DNA of 64,000 nucleotides from Rhizobiaceae bacterium. GTDB taxonomy: Bacteria > Pseudomonadota > Alphaproteobacteria > Rhizobiales > Rhizobiaceae. Below the pieces are notes generated by a model. That model saw only the letters and a program-made list of their open reading frames with translations. It was not told the DNA's origin and did not search any database. Shown here one piece after another: positions 55,791 to 64,000 of the stretch. How positions within the stretch are numbered: the stretch's first letter is position 1; every line of letters starts with the position of its first letter. The position numbers and the translations under genes were made by a program. The stretch covers positions 29,899 through 93,898 of the forward strand of contig JAHBYV010000014.1 of assembly GCA_019635795.1 (NCBI GenBank). The letters run 5' to 3'.

Positions 55791-57110
55791 TCAGAGGTAC
55801 CCTGCCTCGCGCAATTGGGTCGCGAAGGCATCGTTGGCATTCTTCAGACCCTGCTCGGGCGAAACGCCACCAGCAAGAATATCGGACACATGATTACCCA
55901 GCTCTACCAGGAACTGATAAGATTCCGGTATTGCAGGGAACGGATGGCCCTGTCCCAAAGCTTTCTGAAGGGTTGGGAAGTAACGTCCGACCTTCACATT
56001 CTCCGGGTCAGTCAACGCACTTGAACGAGCCGGCTGGCCTTGATTGGCAACGAATGTGCGCATCACTTCCGAGCTGGTTGCATACGCAATCCATTTCGCT
56101 GAGGCTTCCTTATTATCTGCCCAGCTCGCAACCATATATGCCTGACCGCCGAGGCACGGAGCCGCCGGGTGGTCACCGCCATCAGGCGGTAGTGCAGTTT
56201 CGATGTTCGCAGCAGTCGCAATCTTGCTGGCGTCCGTAAGATCGGAACGTCCCCAGACCAATGGTGCCCATGCAGCTACGCCGGTTGCGATAGCCTGCGC
56301 ACTGTCATCCTCACCGGCATTCACTGTACCTGGATCTGCGTAAGCCATCAGCGCGCGCATGACTTCAATGGCTTTGCGTCCTGCTTCGCTATCGATCGTT
56401 GGATTGAAATCGGCATCCCAGTATTCACCACCGTATGAGAAGAGCATACTGGAGAAATGAGCGCCCGCATATTCACCGCGACGAAGGCTGGCCGTGTAGC
56501 CATAAACGCCGTTCTTGGTGAGCGCCTTGGCAACTGCTTCCGCATCTTCCCACTTCTTGGGCAGCGAGACACCAGCTGCATCGAACAGGTCTTTGCGATA
56601 GAAGCTCCACTGTGCGTTCGAGTCGTTCGGCACTGCATACAGCCGGCCCTTATAGCGCCATGTGTCGAGGTATTTGGCTGGGATGTCAGCTTCCAGATTG
56701 GCAATCTGCTCAGGCGTCAGAACTTCATCCATGGGAAGGATTTTACCGGTCGCCGCAAACGCATACAGGAGATTGGTAATTCCCGTGAACACCTGAAGGT
56801 TGCTCGCATTGGAAGCAACTTCAGTAGACAATTTCGGGAAATAGTTCTGAACCGGCACAGTCTCAAGCGAAACCTGAATGTCAGGATTTGCCGCGTTGAA
56901 ATCTTTTATCAGAACAGCGTTCGGAGTACCGAAACGCGCACCTGCGGAGGTTTGAAATTTTACGGAAGTTGCTGCGTTAGCGGCAGCCGGAAAACCAACC
57001 ATTCCGCCAACTCCGGCACCGATACCGAGCATCGCGCTGCTCTGCAAAAATGTACGACGAGAAAGTGCGCTCTTAATCACGTTAGATGTTTTTTTGTAGT
57101 CGCTTGTCAT
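55791..57110 (-). CDS. Extracellular solute-binding protein, Tat-exported (second importer)
   Basis: 439 residues, family 1 sugar-binding fold. The twin-arginine signal is S-RR-TFLQ at 17-23, then a hydrophobic stretch and cleavage after ANA at about 46. Mature part shows PDIQVSLETVPVQNYF, YAVPNDSNAQWSFYRKDLFDAAG and WADNKEASAKW, common in CUT1 binding proteins. Tat export is unusual among its relatives, most of which use Sec, and indicates folding before export. First structural gene after the regulator on this strand; good GAGGG ribosome site. Ligand unknown. Confidence 0.92.
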   Translation of the reverse strand: MTSDYKKTSNVIKSALSRRTFLQSSAMLGIGAGVGGMVGFPAAANAATSVKFQTSAGARFGTPNAVLIKDFNAANPDIQVSLETVPVQNYFPKLSTEVASNASNLQVFTGITNLLYAFAATGKILPMDEVLTPEQIANLEADIPAKYLDTWRYKGRLYAVPNDSNAQWSFYRKDLFDAAGVSLPKKWEDAEAVAKALTKNGVYGYTASLRRGEYAGAHFSSMLFSYGGEYWDADFNPTIDSEAGRKAIEVMRALMAYADPGTVNAGEDDSAQAIATGVAAWAPLVWGRSDLTDASKIATAANIETALPPDGGDHPAAPCLGGQAYMVASWADNKEASAKWIAYATSSEVMRTFVANQGQPARSSALTDPENVKVGRYFPTLQKALGQGHPFPAIPESYQFLVELGNHVSDILAGGVSPEQGLKNANDAFATQLREAGYL

Positions 57111-57160
57111 TTTTGGTCCCTCTGGATTTGCAGTTAGTTCACTCCTGGATTTTCAGCCAA

Positions 57161-57958
57161 TTACTGGCCGAAATCTTTTATTTTATGTGAGATTATCTCA
57201 GCGGTATAAATAAGCTCATCGATATGTTTCTTTATCGACTCGAACTTGTCGCTGGAACTACTGATGCCTATTGCAGCTATTGCGCGACCGTTACTGAATA
57301 TCGGTGCCGCAATACAGCTTGAATTGATCATGTGCTCTTCAATGTCTGTTGCGAACCGCCTTTGACGCGTCGCGTCAAGCTCCTCCCGAAAACGCGTCAT
57401 TGATGTGATCGAGTTCGGAGTTTGCGCATGCAGCGGCGCAGCATTCACAATCTGCAACATTTCGTCTTCTGGAAGGTGAGACAGAATTGCCTTGCCCAAG
57501 GAACAGCAGTGGACCGGCGCAGTCTTTCCGAAACGTGTGTAGATGGTGGGCAGCGACGGCTTCTCAACACCTGCTAGATACAAGACCTGATTGCGGTGGA
57601 TTATGCCAAGATTGGTGCGCTCGCCGGTCAACTTCGACAGATCTTGCAAATGAGGCAAAGATTCTAGGCGTAGGCGATTACTATCGAGAATACTGGCCGC
57701 AATCTGGAGGGTCGAATATCCTACGGTCAAACGGCCAGATTCCGGGTTCTGTACCAGGTACCCTTCATCCACCAAAGTACCGATGATCCTATAGGCCGTA
57801 GGTCGGCTGATACCCACAGCAAGTGCGACTTCAGAAGGGCTGACGGGACGCAAAGAGCTTCCGACAGCTTCAAGTAGTGCCAAGGCTTTGCGAAGGCTCT
57901 TCACACCACCTTTATCTGAATCCCGGTCTTCATCGTTGGCCGCAATGTTTTCGTTCAT
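57161..57958 (-). CDS. IclR-family transcriptional regulator
   Basis: 265 residues. Winged HTH at about 20-75 (VSPSEVALAVGISRPTAYRIIGTLVDEGYL). Ligand-binding IclR domain about 90-260, with the conserved HCCSLGKAILSHL and AIGISSSSDKF. It lies 50 bases upstream of the binding-protein gene on the same strand and is divergent from the FAH-family gene. A TGTCC-N7-GGACA palindrome immediately upstream is its likely operator. Confidence 0.93.
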   Translation of the reverse strand: MNENIAANDEDRDSDKGGVKSLRKALALLEAVGSSLRPVSPSEVALAVGISRPTAYRIIGTLVDEGYLVQNPESGRLTVGYSTLQIAASILDSNRLRLESLPHLQDLSKLTGERTNLGIIHRNQVLYLAGVEKPSLPTIYTRFGKTAPVHCCSLGKAILSHLPEDEMLQIVNAAPLHAQTPNSITSMTRFREELDATRQRRFATDIEEHMINSSCIAAPIFSNGRAIAAIGISSSSDKFESIKKHIDELIYTAEIISHKIKDFGQ

Positions 57959-57971
57959 ATTTTGAGTTCCG

Positions 57972-57988
57972 TGTCCACTATGCGGACA
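57972..57988. promoter_or_regulatory. Palindromic IclR-type operator
   Basis: TGTCC-ACTATGC-GGACA, with an additional symmetric C and G inside (TCCxCxxxGxGGA), 14 bases upstream of the iclR-type ATG and 138 bases before the FAH-family gene. It fits IclR-family sites in size and symmetry. Autoregulation plus control of the divergent gene is inferred. Confidence 0.6.
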
Positions 57989-58125
57989 ATTTTTCGCATC
58001 ATGATCTTGACGTCATTTTTTGTCAATGGCATTTAATATCTCGAGTTCAACTAAAGTTCACGCTCCAGCCAAACCTGTCGCCATTAGGCGAAAGCGTGCT
58101 GGCGCCTTTGAAACAGGACCGTTCA

Positions 58126-58971
58126 ATGAAATTGCTGAGATATGGCCCAGATGGGCTTGAGAAGCCCGGCGTGCTGGATAAGGACGGCCATATAAGGGAT
58201 CTTTCGGGGATCATCTCTGACATTGACGGCGCTTGCCTAAACGCAGACCAGCTCAAAAAACTATCTGACACCGAACTGTCTACGCTTCCTCTCGTAGACG
58301 ATAAAACGCGTATCGGGCCGTGTATTGCCAAAGTGGGCAAGTTGATTTGCATCGGCCTGAACTACTCGGACCATGCTGCCGAAACAGGTGCGGCGGTACC
58401 AACTGAACCGATCGTTTTCATGAAAGCGACTTCAGCGATTTCCGGCCCTTATGACAACCTGGTAATACCTCGCAATTCGACAAAAACAGATTGGGAGGTC
58501 GAACTTGGCGTCGTTATCGGGACGAAAGCAAAATATGTCACCGAAGATGAAGCAATGAGCCACGTAGCTGGCTACTGCGTTGTAAATGACGTCTCAGAAA
58601 GAGAATTCCAGATTGAACGGCAAGGTCAGTGGACAAAAGGAAAGTCCGCCGACACTTTCGCGCCCATCGGTCCATGGCTTGTGACGAAGGATGAGGTGAG
58701 CGACCCTCAGAACTTGAGTTTATGGCTGAAGCTCAACGGCCAGACCATGCAAGACGGCTCAACACGAACAATGGTATTCGGAGTTGCGCACGTCGTGTCT
58801 TATCTCAGCCAGTTTATGTCGCTCCACCCCGGAGACATTATCTGCACCGGCACCCCGCCGGGAGTTGGTCTGGGCATGAAGCCTCCAAGATTCCTCAAAC
58901 AGGGCGATATTGTCGAACTTGGCATTGAAGGTTTGGGCACGCAAAAGCAGAATGTGGATAAGGACCTTTAG
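58126..58971 (+). CDS. Fumarylacetoacetate-hydrolase-family enzyme (ureidoglycolate lyase-like)
   Basis: 281 residues from the ATG at 58126 (AGGA upstream); the longer frame overlaps the IclR gene. N-terminal MKLLRYGPDGLEKPGVLD, then LICIGLNYSDHAAETG, metal ligands in TDWEVELGVVIG, and GKSADTFAPIGPWLVT near 185. GTPPGVGLGMKPPRFL closes the active site. Close family members include ureidoglycolate lyase and 2,4-diketo-3-deoxy-sugar-acid hydrolases. Divergent from the IclR regulator, so part of the same regulon. It likely cleaves a beta-diketone or ureido acid. Confidence 0.9.
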   Translation: MKLLRYGPDGLEKPGVLDKDGHIRDLSGIISDIDGACLNADQLKKLSDTELSTLPLVDDKTRIGPCIAKVGKLICIGLNYSDHAAETGAAVPTEPIVFMKATSAISGPYDNLVIPRNSTKTDWEVELGVVIGTKAKYVTEDEAMSHVAGYCVVNDVSEREFQIERQGQWTKGKSADTFAPIGPWLVTKDEVSDPQNLSLWLKLNGQTMQDGSTRTMVFGVAHVVSYLSQFMSLHPGDIICTGTPPGVGLGMKPPRFLKQGDIVELGIEGLGTQKQNVDKDL

Positions 58972-58990
58972 GCAAAATCTGCCGCAGCAG

Positions 58991-59075
58991 GAATTTCCAT
59001 ATTCCGGGCGAGGGAAACCATTGTCATTGGCCGGGATACAATTTCTTGCTGAGAGCGAAACTATGCGGCAAAAGA
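58991..59075 (+). repeat. Short array of degenerate 21-22 bp repeats
   Basis: Units beginning with GGAA or GGGAA at 58991, 59012 (GGGAAACCATTGTCATTGG), 59033 (GGGATACAATTTCTTG) and 59055 (GCGAAACTATGCGG) follow each other with a period of 21-22 bases. They resemble the better array at 59451. It starts 20 bases after the stop of the FAH-family gene. Confidence 0.55.
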
Positions 59076-59450
59076 AGGCGCAAATGTCGCCATCGATTGC
59101 ACCAGGCTATCAATTCCCGCTTGATTCAAGATACAATCATCACCCGAACAAATGCTTTCAATCTTATTCGGCAGCGATGAAGTAGCTTTCAACTCTGATC
59201 TCGTCAGCCGTCTGTAGAAGGGAAACGACGAGATCACTATTTTGACGCGCAAGCCATATGTCGCTAATTCTATTGGTGGTGTGTGCCGTCTGGAGAGAAT
59301 AGCTCTCTGATTCACATTCTGCAGTTCCGCAAATAACAGGGAAATTTCCGATAATTCGGCGAAGCAGATGAATAATCCGCTTTGCGCAGCAATTTCAAAT
59401 ACCTAGCGCCATTCAACCTGGTGAGTTTCTGAAAATCACCACGCGAAACA
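59076..59450. other. Gene-free interval between repeat arrays
   Basis: No convincing coding sequence. Further isolated units are seen: GGGAAATTTCCGATAATTCGG at 59339, GGGAAACGACGAG near 59220, and an inverted one near 59115. This suggests that the whole 58.99-59.60 kb segment is one degraded repeat-bearing element. An open frame on the minus strand (59312-59782) crosses the repeats and is not protein-like. Confidence 0.5.
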
Positions 59451-59600
59451 GGGAAATCCATTGTCGTATCGTGGGAACCAATTGCCATTAACCGGGATTC
59501 GATTGCTTGATTGCGGGAACCAGTTGCCTCTTTGCGATTGAACTCAGTCGGTAGCTGGGAACGTATGGTTGCAATTCGTATGTGGATGATGGTTTCCCGA
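59451..59600 (+). repeat. Tandem 21-22 bp repeat array, consensus GGGAACCAATTGCC
   Basis: Units start at 59451, 59473, 59494, 59515, 59536 (degenerate) and 59557. The core is GGG(A)AACCAATTGCC, best at 59473 and 59515. An inverted copy (GGTTTCCCGACA) ends at about 59599 and would begin TGTCGGGAAACC on the other strand. Regular 21-22 bp spacing resembles the terminal transposase-binding arrays of Tn7/TniA/IS21-like elements, but no transposase gene is present here. Confidence 0.7.
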
Positions 59601-59702
59601 CAAACAAATGCGCGACGCGAAAACCGAATGCCCCGAAGCAAACAGCAGGAATGGCTTATCGGCTTAAGATCGAACACTACTCGCAGGATATCGAGGCGGT
59701 AT

Positions 59703-62700
59703 CTAGAAATGGAGCACATTCGCCTTGCCGCCGCTGATCGACGTGCCAAGACCAAAGGTGCTGGCTTCCGACCTGTTCTCAAGATCGCGCACCACCAGAC
59801 GCCCGGCTTCCAGCGAATTCAACGCCGGATCGGCACTCGACACAATCAGCCCGGCGGTCATATCCACCGTGCCGCCCGCCCTGACGTCAAACCCGCCTTT
59901 GCCCGCAACAATGCCGGACTGCTCGCTGACATTGGCATAGTCGGCCTTCGTGCTGCTGTAGCTGCCGCTGACCGCGCCGTTATAGGAGATGCTCAGCCCA
60001 ATGCCGGTCTGCTTGAAGGTCGATGTGTCCTGCAGGCTGGTAATCGTCAGATCACGACCGACATCAACCACCACCCGCTCGCCCGCCGCCGTACCTCCGA
60101 TCAGGCTGATGTCGCGGCCCGCCGTCAAGGTCAGCTCGCCGCCAGCCTCCACATTGCCATTGCTCACAAGTGTGGTGTTGCCGCCAGCCTTGCTGATGCT
60201 GCCCGATACCGCCTGCTGGCTGACCGTCAGGCCAAGCGCGGAAGACTGCTGACGCGCATAGTCGAGCAGGGCAGATATCTGAATGTCGCGCTCGGCCTCC
60301 ACCGTCACATTGCCAGCTGCGATGAGCCGGGTGCCCTGCGTCAGCAGCGCATCAACACCGGCGCGCATGACGATATCGCCGCCCGCCGTCAGCTGCGCCG
60401 CCTGGCTCTCGCTCCAGCGCTGGTCGGTGCGCCAGCCCGACAGGCTGAGGCCGATCTGCGCCTCCAGCGCTTCAGGGGTCAGGCCGGATGCCTGCCCGGC
60501 CAGTGAAGGGTCGCCCGCCAGAAGCCGCCTGATGCCCTCAAGCCCGCCAACCCCGACATAAGTTGCCGCAAGACCGGCAGCGAGACCATTCTCAGACGAA
60601 CCAAGCCGGGCAAGCGTGGCCGTCAGCGGGTTGATCGAGGCAAGCCCGGAAAGCACCTCGCCGCTATCCCCACCACCCAACGCTGCATCAATGGCTGCCG
60701 AGCCGGGGAAAGTGAGGCCAATATAGAAGCCCTTCTCGGTGAAGTAGAGCGCATCCTGCGAGGCAGCCAGTTGGATTGTCGCGTCCGACTGCATGATGAG
60801 ATCGTTGATGGCAGCGATCTTCGCGCCGGTGCCGGTGATCGGTCCGCTCGCGTCAAGCGTAACGTTGCTGCCCGAAAGCTGCGTCACGCTGGTCCCGATG
60901 TCGTTCCACGCCTGCTTCGTCGTGCCCCAGCCAAGGCCGGCAAAGCCCCAGTCACTGTATTGGTTGTTCACCTCTCGCGACACAACACCCATGTCGATCT
61001 CGCCGCTCGCCGTGACCGCAAGATCGCCGAAGGCCGAAACCAGCGCGCCGTTCAGAACGGTATCGCCAGACCCTGACCCCTTCGAACACAACGCCCCGCC
61101 ATCGCACACGCCATAGCCAGAGAAGATCGACACATCGCCAAGCAGCGATTGTGCAGCCGCGTTGGCCGACACCATGCTGTATTCGACAATATCAGTGCCC
61201 GACAGGAACCCGCGCTGGTGGTAGTCTGCTGTGAGGAACGCATCCTTGAGCGTTTCGAACTCGACATTGCGGCCCGCCGCCAGCAGCATGTCAGTGACCG
61301 AGCCAAGCTCGCCGCCGCGATTGATGATGTCCTGATCCGCTATGATCGTGAGGTCGCCACCGGCGGTTATGCGCGCAATTGCATAGTCAACTGCATTGCC
61401 GCCGCAGGCCGAGCCCATGCAGCCGTCAACGGCATCCACTGCCCGCGTGTAGCGCTGCGTGAGATTGAGCACAGAGCCGCCAATGCGAAGCTCAATGTCC
61501 CCAGATGAGGCAAGCGTGCCGCCGCGATTGACCAAATCTCCATCAGTCGTCAGCAACAATGTGCCTGCGGAAATCAATCCGCTATCAGCGCGTCCGGCAG
61601 CATAGTCGCGGTCTATGTTGTCCAGATTCAGCAGGCGCTCATTGACAATCGATGAGGCCGAAATAGAGGCGAGGTCGGAGGCGGTGATGGCTCCGCTGTT
61701 GGTCAGGCGGTTCGACAGGTTGATGGTCAACTCATCAGCGCTGATCAGGCCCGCCCCGCGCGAGCCGCGTAGTAACTCGTCGCTGGATGGGGAATAGAGG
61801 CGCGGCACCAGAACCGACGTGCCGTCGACGATACGGGTTTCATACCATACGATCGGCTCGTCCAGCGCGGCGCGCTGCGCTTCCGTCAATGCAACACCAA
61901 ACTGTGCGCCAGTGCGAGCAGCAAAGGCTGCTGCATTGGCATAAAGCTGCTCGCGCTGATCTTCAGGCGATAGCGTTGCATCAAGCTTCATCTGCGAGGC
62001 GCTCAGCAAACGTAGCGCATCGGATAGTGCCTTCGCTTCCTGCACCGGGTCTGCATAGAATGCCAGCGTCGAACCGCTTATGCTGCCGACACTGGAAAGA
62101 AGTCGCGCGGCTTCCATCGAGCCTGTGTAGCGTACCAGATTGCCAAAGTTATTCAGATTGATGCTGTACACATTGCGGCTGCTGAACGCGCCAAGATTGA
62201 GCGGCGGCACAGCAACGTCGTCCAGAACGAACTGTACAGAATTTGCTGCATAAGGCGATAGTCCGACGCTCGAAGATGCGCGGACGGAGGCGTTGGTGTG
62301 CGCCACTCCATTGACGGCGACCGCAGAGCCGCTGCTTTCCGCAGCCGCGGTATGTGAAATCTTCAACTGTTCGATAGATGAACCAGCATCGGCATTGGAG
62401 ACACCGATGCCGGTTGGGTTGATTGCCGAAACGTTAGAGCCCTGCGAAACCGCTGCTGCGCCAGCGCGAGTGGGATTGGGCGCAGTTATACTGGATGCGT
62501 TTATTTCTGTATTCCGGGTTTTAACAGCACCTAAACGACCCAGACCAGCGCTGGACACTCCGCTAACTGTGCCAATGCCATTAGCAAGCGTGCCGCCTTC
62601 GATTGAAACAGTGCTGCCAGACAAGGTTCCGCGATTGGTGATCACATCCGAATCGATGGAAAGCCTTTCGCCTGCCTTGATTACAGAGCCTTGCAAAACC

Positions 62701-64000
62701 GCCGTCTGGCCCACATATGTCTTGCCTTGAGAGACATAGGGCTTCGTACCGAGGCTACCGATATGGCTCGATAACACCAAAGTCTCGGGAATATTGTCGG
62801 GATCAATTCCCAAGGCCGCAAGATTAACGTAGCGCGAAGCATCCGCGTTGCTAAGGACTTTCAGTTTTGCAAGCTCGTTTGCTTTAGATTGGCTGATGCT
62901 GTCAGATCCACCGACTGAAACCGAAGAAGGCACCTGGGAGATCAGAAGGGTACCAACTTCTTCAAAAAGGACCATCTGTCCTTCGGCACTGCGCAAATAC
63001 TCTTCCGTATAATAGGCATCAACCAGCGCGGTTTGCTCTCTCGGACCATCGCTGCCACTTACAATTATTTTCCCTAACTTTTGACCCACAAGATATAACG
63101 TCTCGCCGTCCTCAGACGTTTTCGTGTCAAGGCCACTCAGCAAATACTGGAATCCTGCGTTCGTGAGGACGTTCGCCTTCCAGCTGTTGACACTCCAACC
63201 GGCTCCGCGCGGTGCATAAAACGGCAAATAGCCGTCATCCGTCTCATAAAACCATGCATTCTTATAGTGATTTACATAGTAGGTCTGCGCATCATTGATG
63301 AGTTGTCGCGATGATATCGAAAGATCATCAACGGCCAATATGCGACCATTTTCGTTATGCAGCACATTAACATCGATTGTAAGATCGACGCCTGATCGGA
63401 TCACTCCTGCTTTCTCAAGATCTATAGTGCCGGAGAATTCATCCTGCGAAGCTGTGACCTTAGTCTGATCTACCGAGTAGAAAACATGATTATCATGGTC
63501 ATATTCGTACTCGATTGTCAGATCGCCCAAATTGTACAGATCGATGGTGCCACCATCAGTTCCGGCCAACGCAGTGTTATTCAAGCGATTCGCAACAAGT
63601 TGCATGTTTCTTTTGGATTCTATGCGACCTGATGCGTTCGTGAGTGTGCTTCCGACGTCGATTGTCAGATCCTTCTCAGAGAGAATTTGACCTAAAGTAT
63701 TTTGGAGCAGCCCTGTGGTCGCCAGGCTAAGGTCTCCTTTGGCAGCAATAGAGGCCAGCGTGCCATTGTTGACGAGCGACGCTGCTTCAATCGTCAAATC
63801 GCCACCCGAGCGGACAATGCTCTGATTTGAAAACTTGCCCCCAACGGAGCCTTGAAGTGAAGATATCGAAATGATCGAGCCTGAGTTTGCCAGACTTCCA
63901 TCAACGACGAGTTGAATGGAATTAGCGTTGAACGTTCCGCTCGCGGCGTTAGTCAGATTACCTGATACCTCAATATGTCCGGCGTCAGCACTGATGGGAC
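59703..64000 (-). CDS. Filamentous haemagglutinin/CdiA-type adhesin, C-terminally truncated (5' end outside window)
   Basis: The minus-strand frame is open to base 64000, so the start lies beyond the window; about 1430 residues are visible. TTG 63797 is internal (SGGDLTIEA). Repeats such as SGNLTNAASG, VDGSLANSGS, SGGDLTIEAA and AAGRNVEFET form the beta-helix stalk of two-partner-secreted proteins. The last part has the FHA-2 pattern: SSADPALNSLEAGRLVVRDLENRSE. Full CdiA proteins continue with a pretoxin VENN region and a toxin; here the protein ends about 20 residues later with a different tail (KANVLHF). No immunity gene follows. Truncation beside the repeat arrays suggests gene decay or a minimal adhesin form. 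Confidence 0.85.
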   Translation of the reverse strand, partial: PISADAGHIEVSGNLTNAASGTFNANSIQLVVDGSLANSGSIISISSLQGSVGGKFSNQSIVRSGGDLTIEAASLVNNGTLASIAAKGDLSLATTGLLQNTLGQILSEKDLTIDVGSTLTNASGRIESKRNMQLVANRLNNTALAGTDGGTIDLYNLGDLTIEYEYDHDNHVFYSVDQTKVTASQDEFSGTIDLEKAGVIRSGVDLTIDVNVLHNENGRILAVDDLSISSRQLINDAQTYYVNHYKNAWFYETDDGYLPFYAPRGAGWSVNSWKANVLTNAGFQYLLSGLDTKTSEDGETLYLVGQKLGKIIVSGSDGPREQTALVDAYYTEEYLRSAEGQMVLFEEVGTLLISQVPSSVSVGGSDSISQSKANELAKLKVLSNADASRYVNLAALGIDPDNIPETLVLSSHIGSLGTKPYVSQGKTYVGQTAVLQGSVIKAGERLSIDSDVITNRGTLSGSTVSIEGGTLANGIGTVSGVSSAGLGRLGAVKTRNTEINASSITAPNPTRAGAAAVSQGSNVSAINPTGIGVSNADAGSSIEQLKISHTAAAESSGSAVAVNGVAHTNASVRASSSVGLSPYAANSVQFVLDDVAVPPLNLGAFSSRNVYSINLNNFGNLVRYTGSMEAARLLSSVGSISGSTLAFYADPVQEAKALSDALRLLSASQMKLDATLSPEDQREQLYANAAAFAARTGAQFGVALTEAQRAALDEPIVWYETRIVDGTSVLVPRLYSPSSDELLRGSRGAGLISADELTINLSNRLTNSGAITASDLASISASSIVNERLLNLDNIDRDYAAGRADSGLISAGTLLLTTDGDLVNRGGTLASSGDIELRIGGSVLNLTQRYTRAVDAVDGCMGSACGGNAVDYAIARITAGGDLTIIADQDIINRGGELGSVTDMLLAAGRNVEFETLKDAFLTADYHQRGFLSGTDIVEYSMVSANAAAQSLLGDVSIFSGYGVCDGGALCSKGSGSGDTVLNGALVSAFGDLAVTASGEIDMGVVSREVNNQYSDWGFAGLGWGTTKQAWNDIGTSVTQLSGSNVTLDASGPITGTGAKIAAINDLIMQSDATIQLAASQDALYFTEKGFYIGLTFPGSAAIDAALGGGDSGEVLSGLASINPLTATLARLGSSENGLAAGLAATYVGVGGLEGIRRLLAGDPSLAGQASGLTPEALEAQIGLSLSGWRTDQRWSESQAAQLTAGGDIVMRAGVDALLTQGTRLIAAGNVTVEAERDIQISALLDYARQQSSALGLTVSQQAVSGSISKAGGNTTLVSNGNVEAGGELTLTAGRDISLIGGTAAGERVVVDVGRDLTITSLQDTSTFKQTGIGLSISYNGAVSGSYSSTKADYANVSEQSGIVAGKGGFDVRAGGTVDMTAGLIVSSADPALNSLEAGRLVVRDLENRSEASTFGLGTSISGGKANVLHF

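Noticed and set aside
59312-59782. Minus-strand 156-residue open frame across the repeats
   Set aside because: It overlaps the end of the adhesin in another frame and reads through the 21-bp repeats. The composition is not protein-like.
59511-60506. 331-residue plus-strand open frame across the repeat array and adhesin
   Set aside because: It is antisense to the FHA-type gene, whose own frame shows clear beta-helix repeats. The product is Arg/Ala-rich with no domain.

Overview
The window looks like part of a chromosome of an alphaproteobacterium of the Rhizobiales/Hyphomicrobiales, plausibly near Brucella/Ochrobactrum. This rests on overall gene style, roughly mid-50s GC by eye, many sugar ABC importers, a divergent katG-oxyR pair, DUF2793 and BKACE-type genes. 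The genus is inference. No rRNA, tRNA, CRISPR array or intact insertion sequence was recognised.

Layout. (1) 1-6.5 kb, + strand: the end of a MalFGK-type sugar importer operon followed by two GMC flavin oxidoreductases and a short-chain dehydrogenase, a polyol or sugar uptake and oxidation operon. (2) 6.5-9.7 kb, - strand: a small unknown gene, an XRE regulator with a visible promoter, and two translationally coupled AraC regulators, followed by about 750 bp without a gene. (3) 10.4-19.5 kb: a surface polysaccharide locus. Two convergent operons encode all five WbpA/B/E/D/I-type steps to UDP-ManNAc3NAcA plus Wzx, Wzy and a glycosyltransferase. They meet at a hairpin that holds one of the stop codons. 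(4) 19.6-27.6 kb: an orphan DUF2793 (phage-tail-like) protein, a type I secretion ABC transporter with adaptor, and a divergent 970-residue secreted protein with a BapA-like start, Ig-like domains, eleven DUF285 repeats and a C-terminal RTX signal. (5) 27.6-32.7 kb: a HAD phosphatase and a probable myo-inositol importer with an inositol-dehydrogenase-like enzyme. (6) 32.8-37.4 kb: katG, oxyR and a glutamine-synthetase-like gene. (7) 37.4-42.3 kb: a second, complete type I secretion operon (TolC, ABC with inactive C39-like domain, HlyD). (8) 42.6-46.3 kb: an isoprenylcysteine-methyltransferase-like membrane protein, a tiny membrane protein, a membrane-anchored helix-hairpin-helix protein with an H1-like linker, and an ArsR/AHSA1/AHSA1 stress operon. 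(9) 46.4-59.0 kb: a catabolic locus with an IclR regulator, fumarylacetoacetase-type hydrolase, full sugar-type ABC importer, adenine-deaminase-like amidohydrolase, CocE hydrolase, BKACE enzyme and GMC oxidoreductase. (10) 59.0-64.0 kb: arrays of 21-22 bp repeats, then the 3' part of a filamentous-haemagglutinin/CdiA-type adhesin that stops just after its FHA-2 region and lacks any toxin domain.

Taken together, the window combines nutrient uptake and oxidation operons with a dense set of surface genes: polysaccharide, two type I secretion systems, one DUF285 adhesin and one truncated two-partner-secretion adhesin. The least conventional parts are the DUF285 type I cargo, the 46-59 kb catabolic locus of unknown substrate, and the repeat arrays next to the truncated adhesin.
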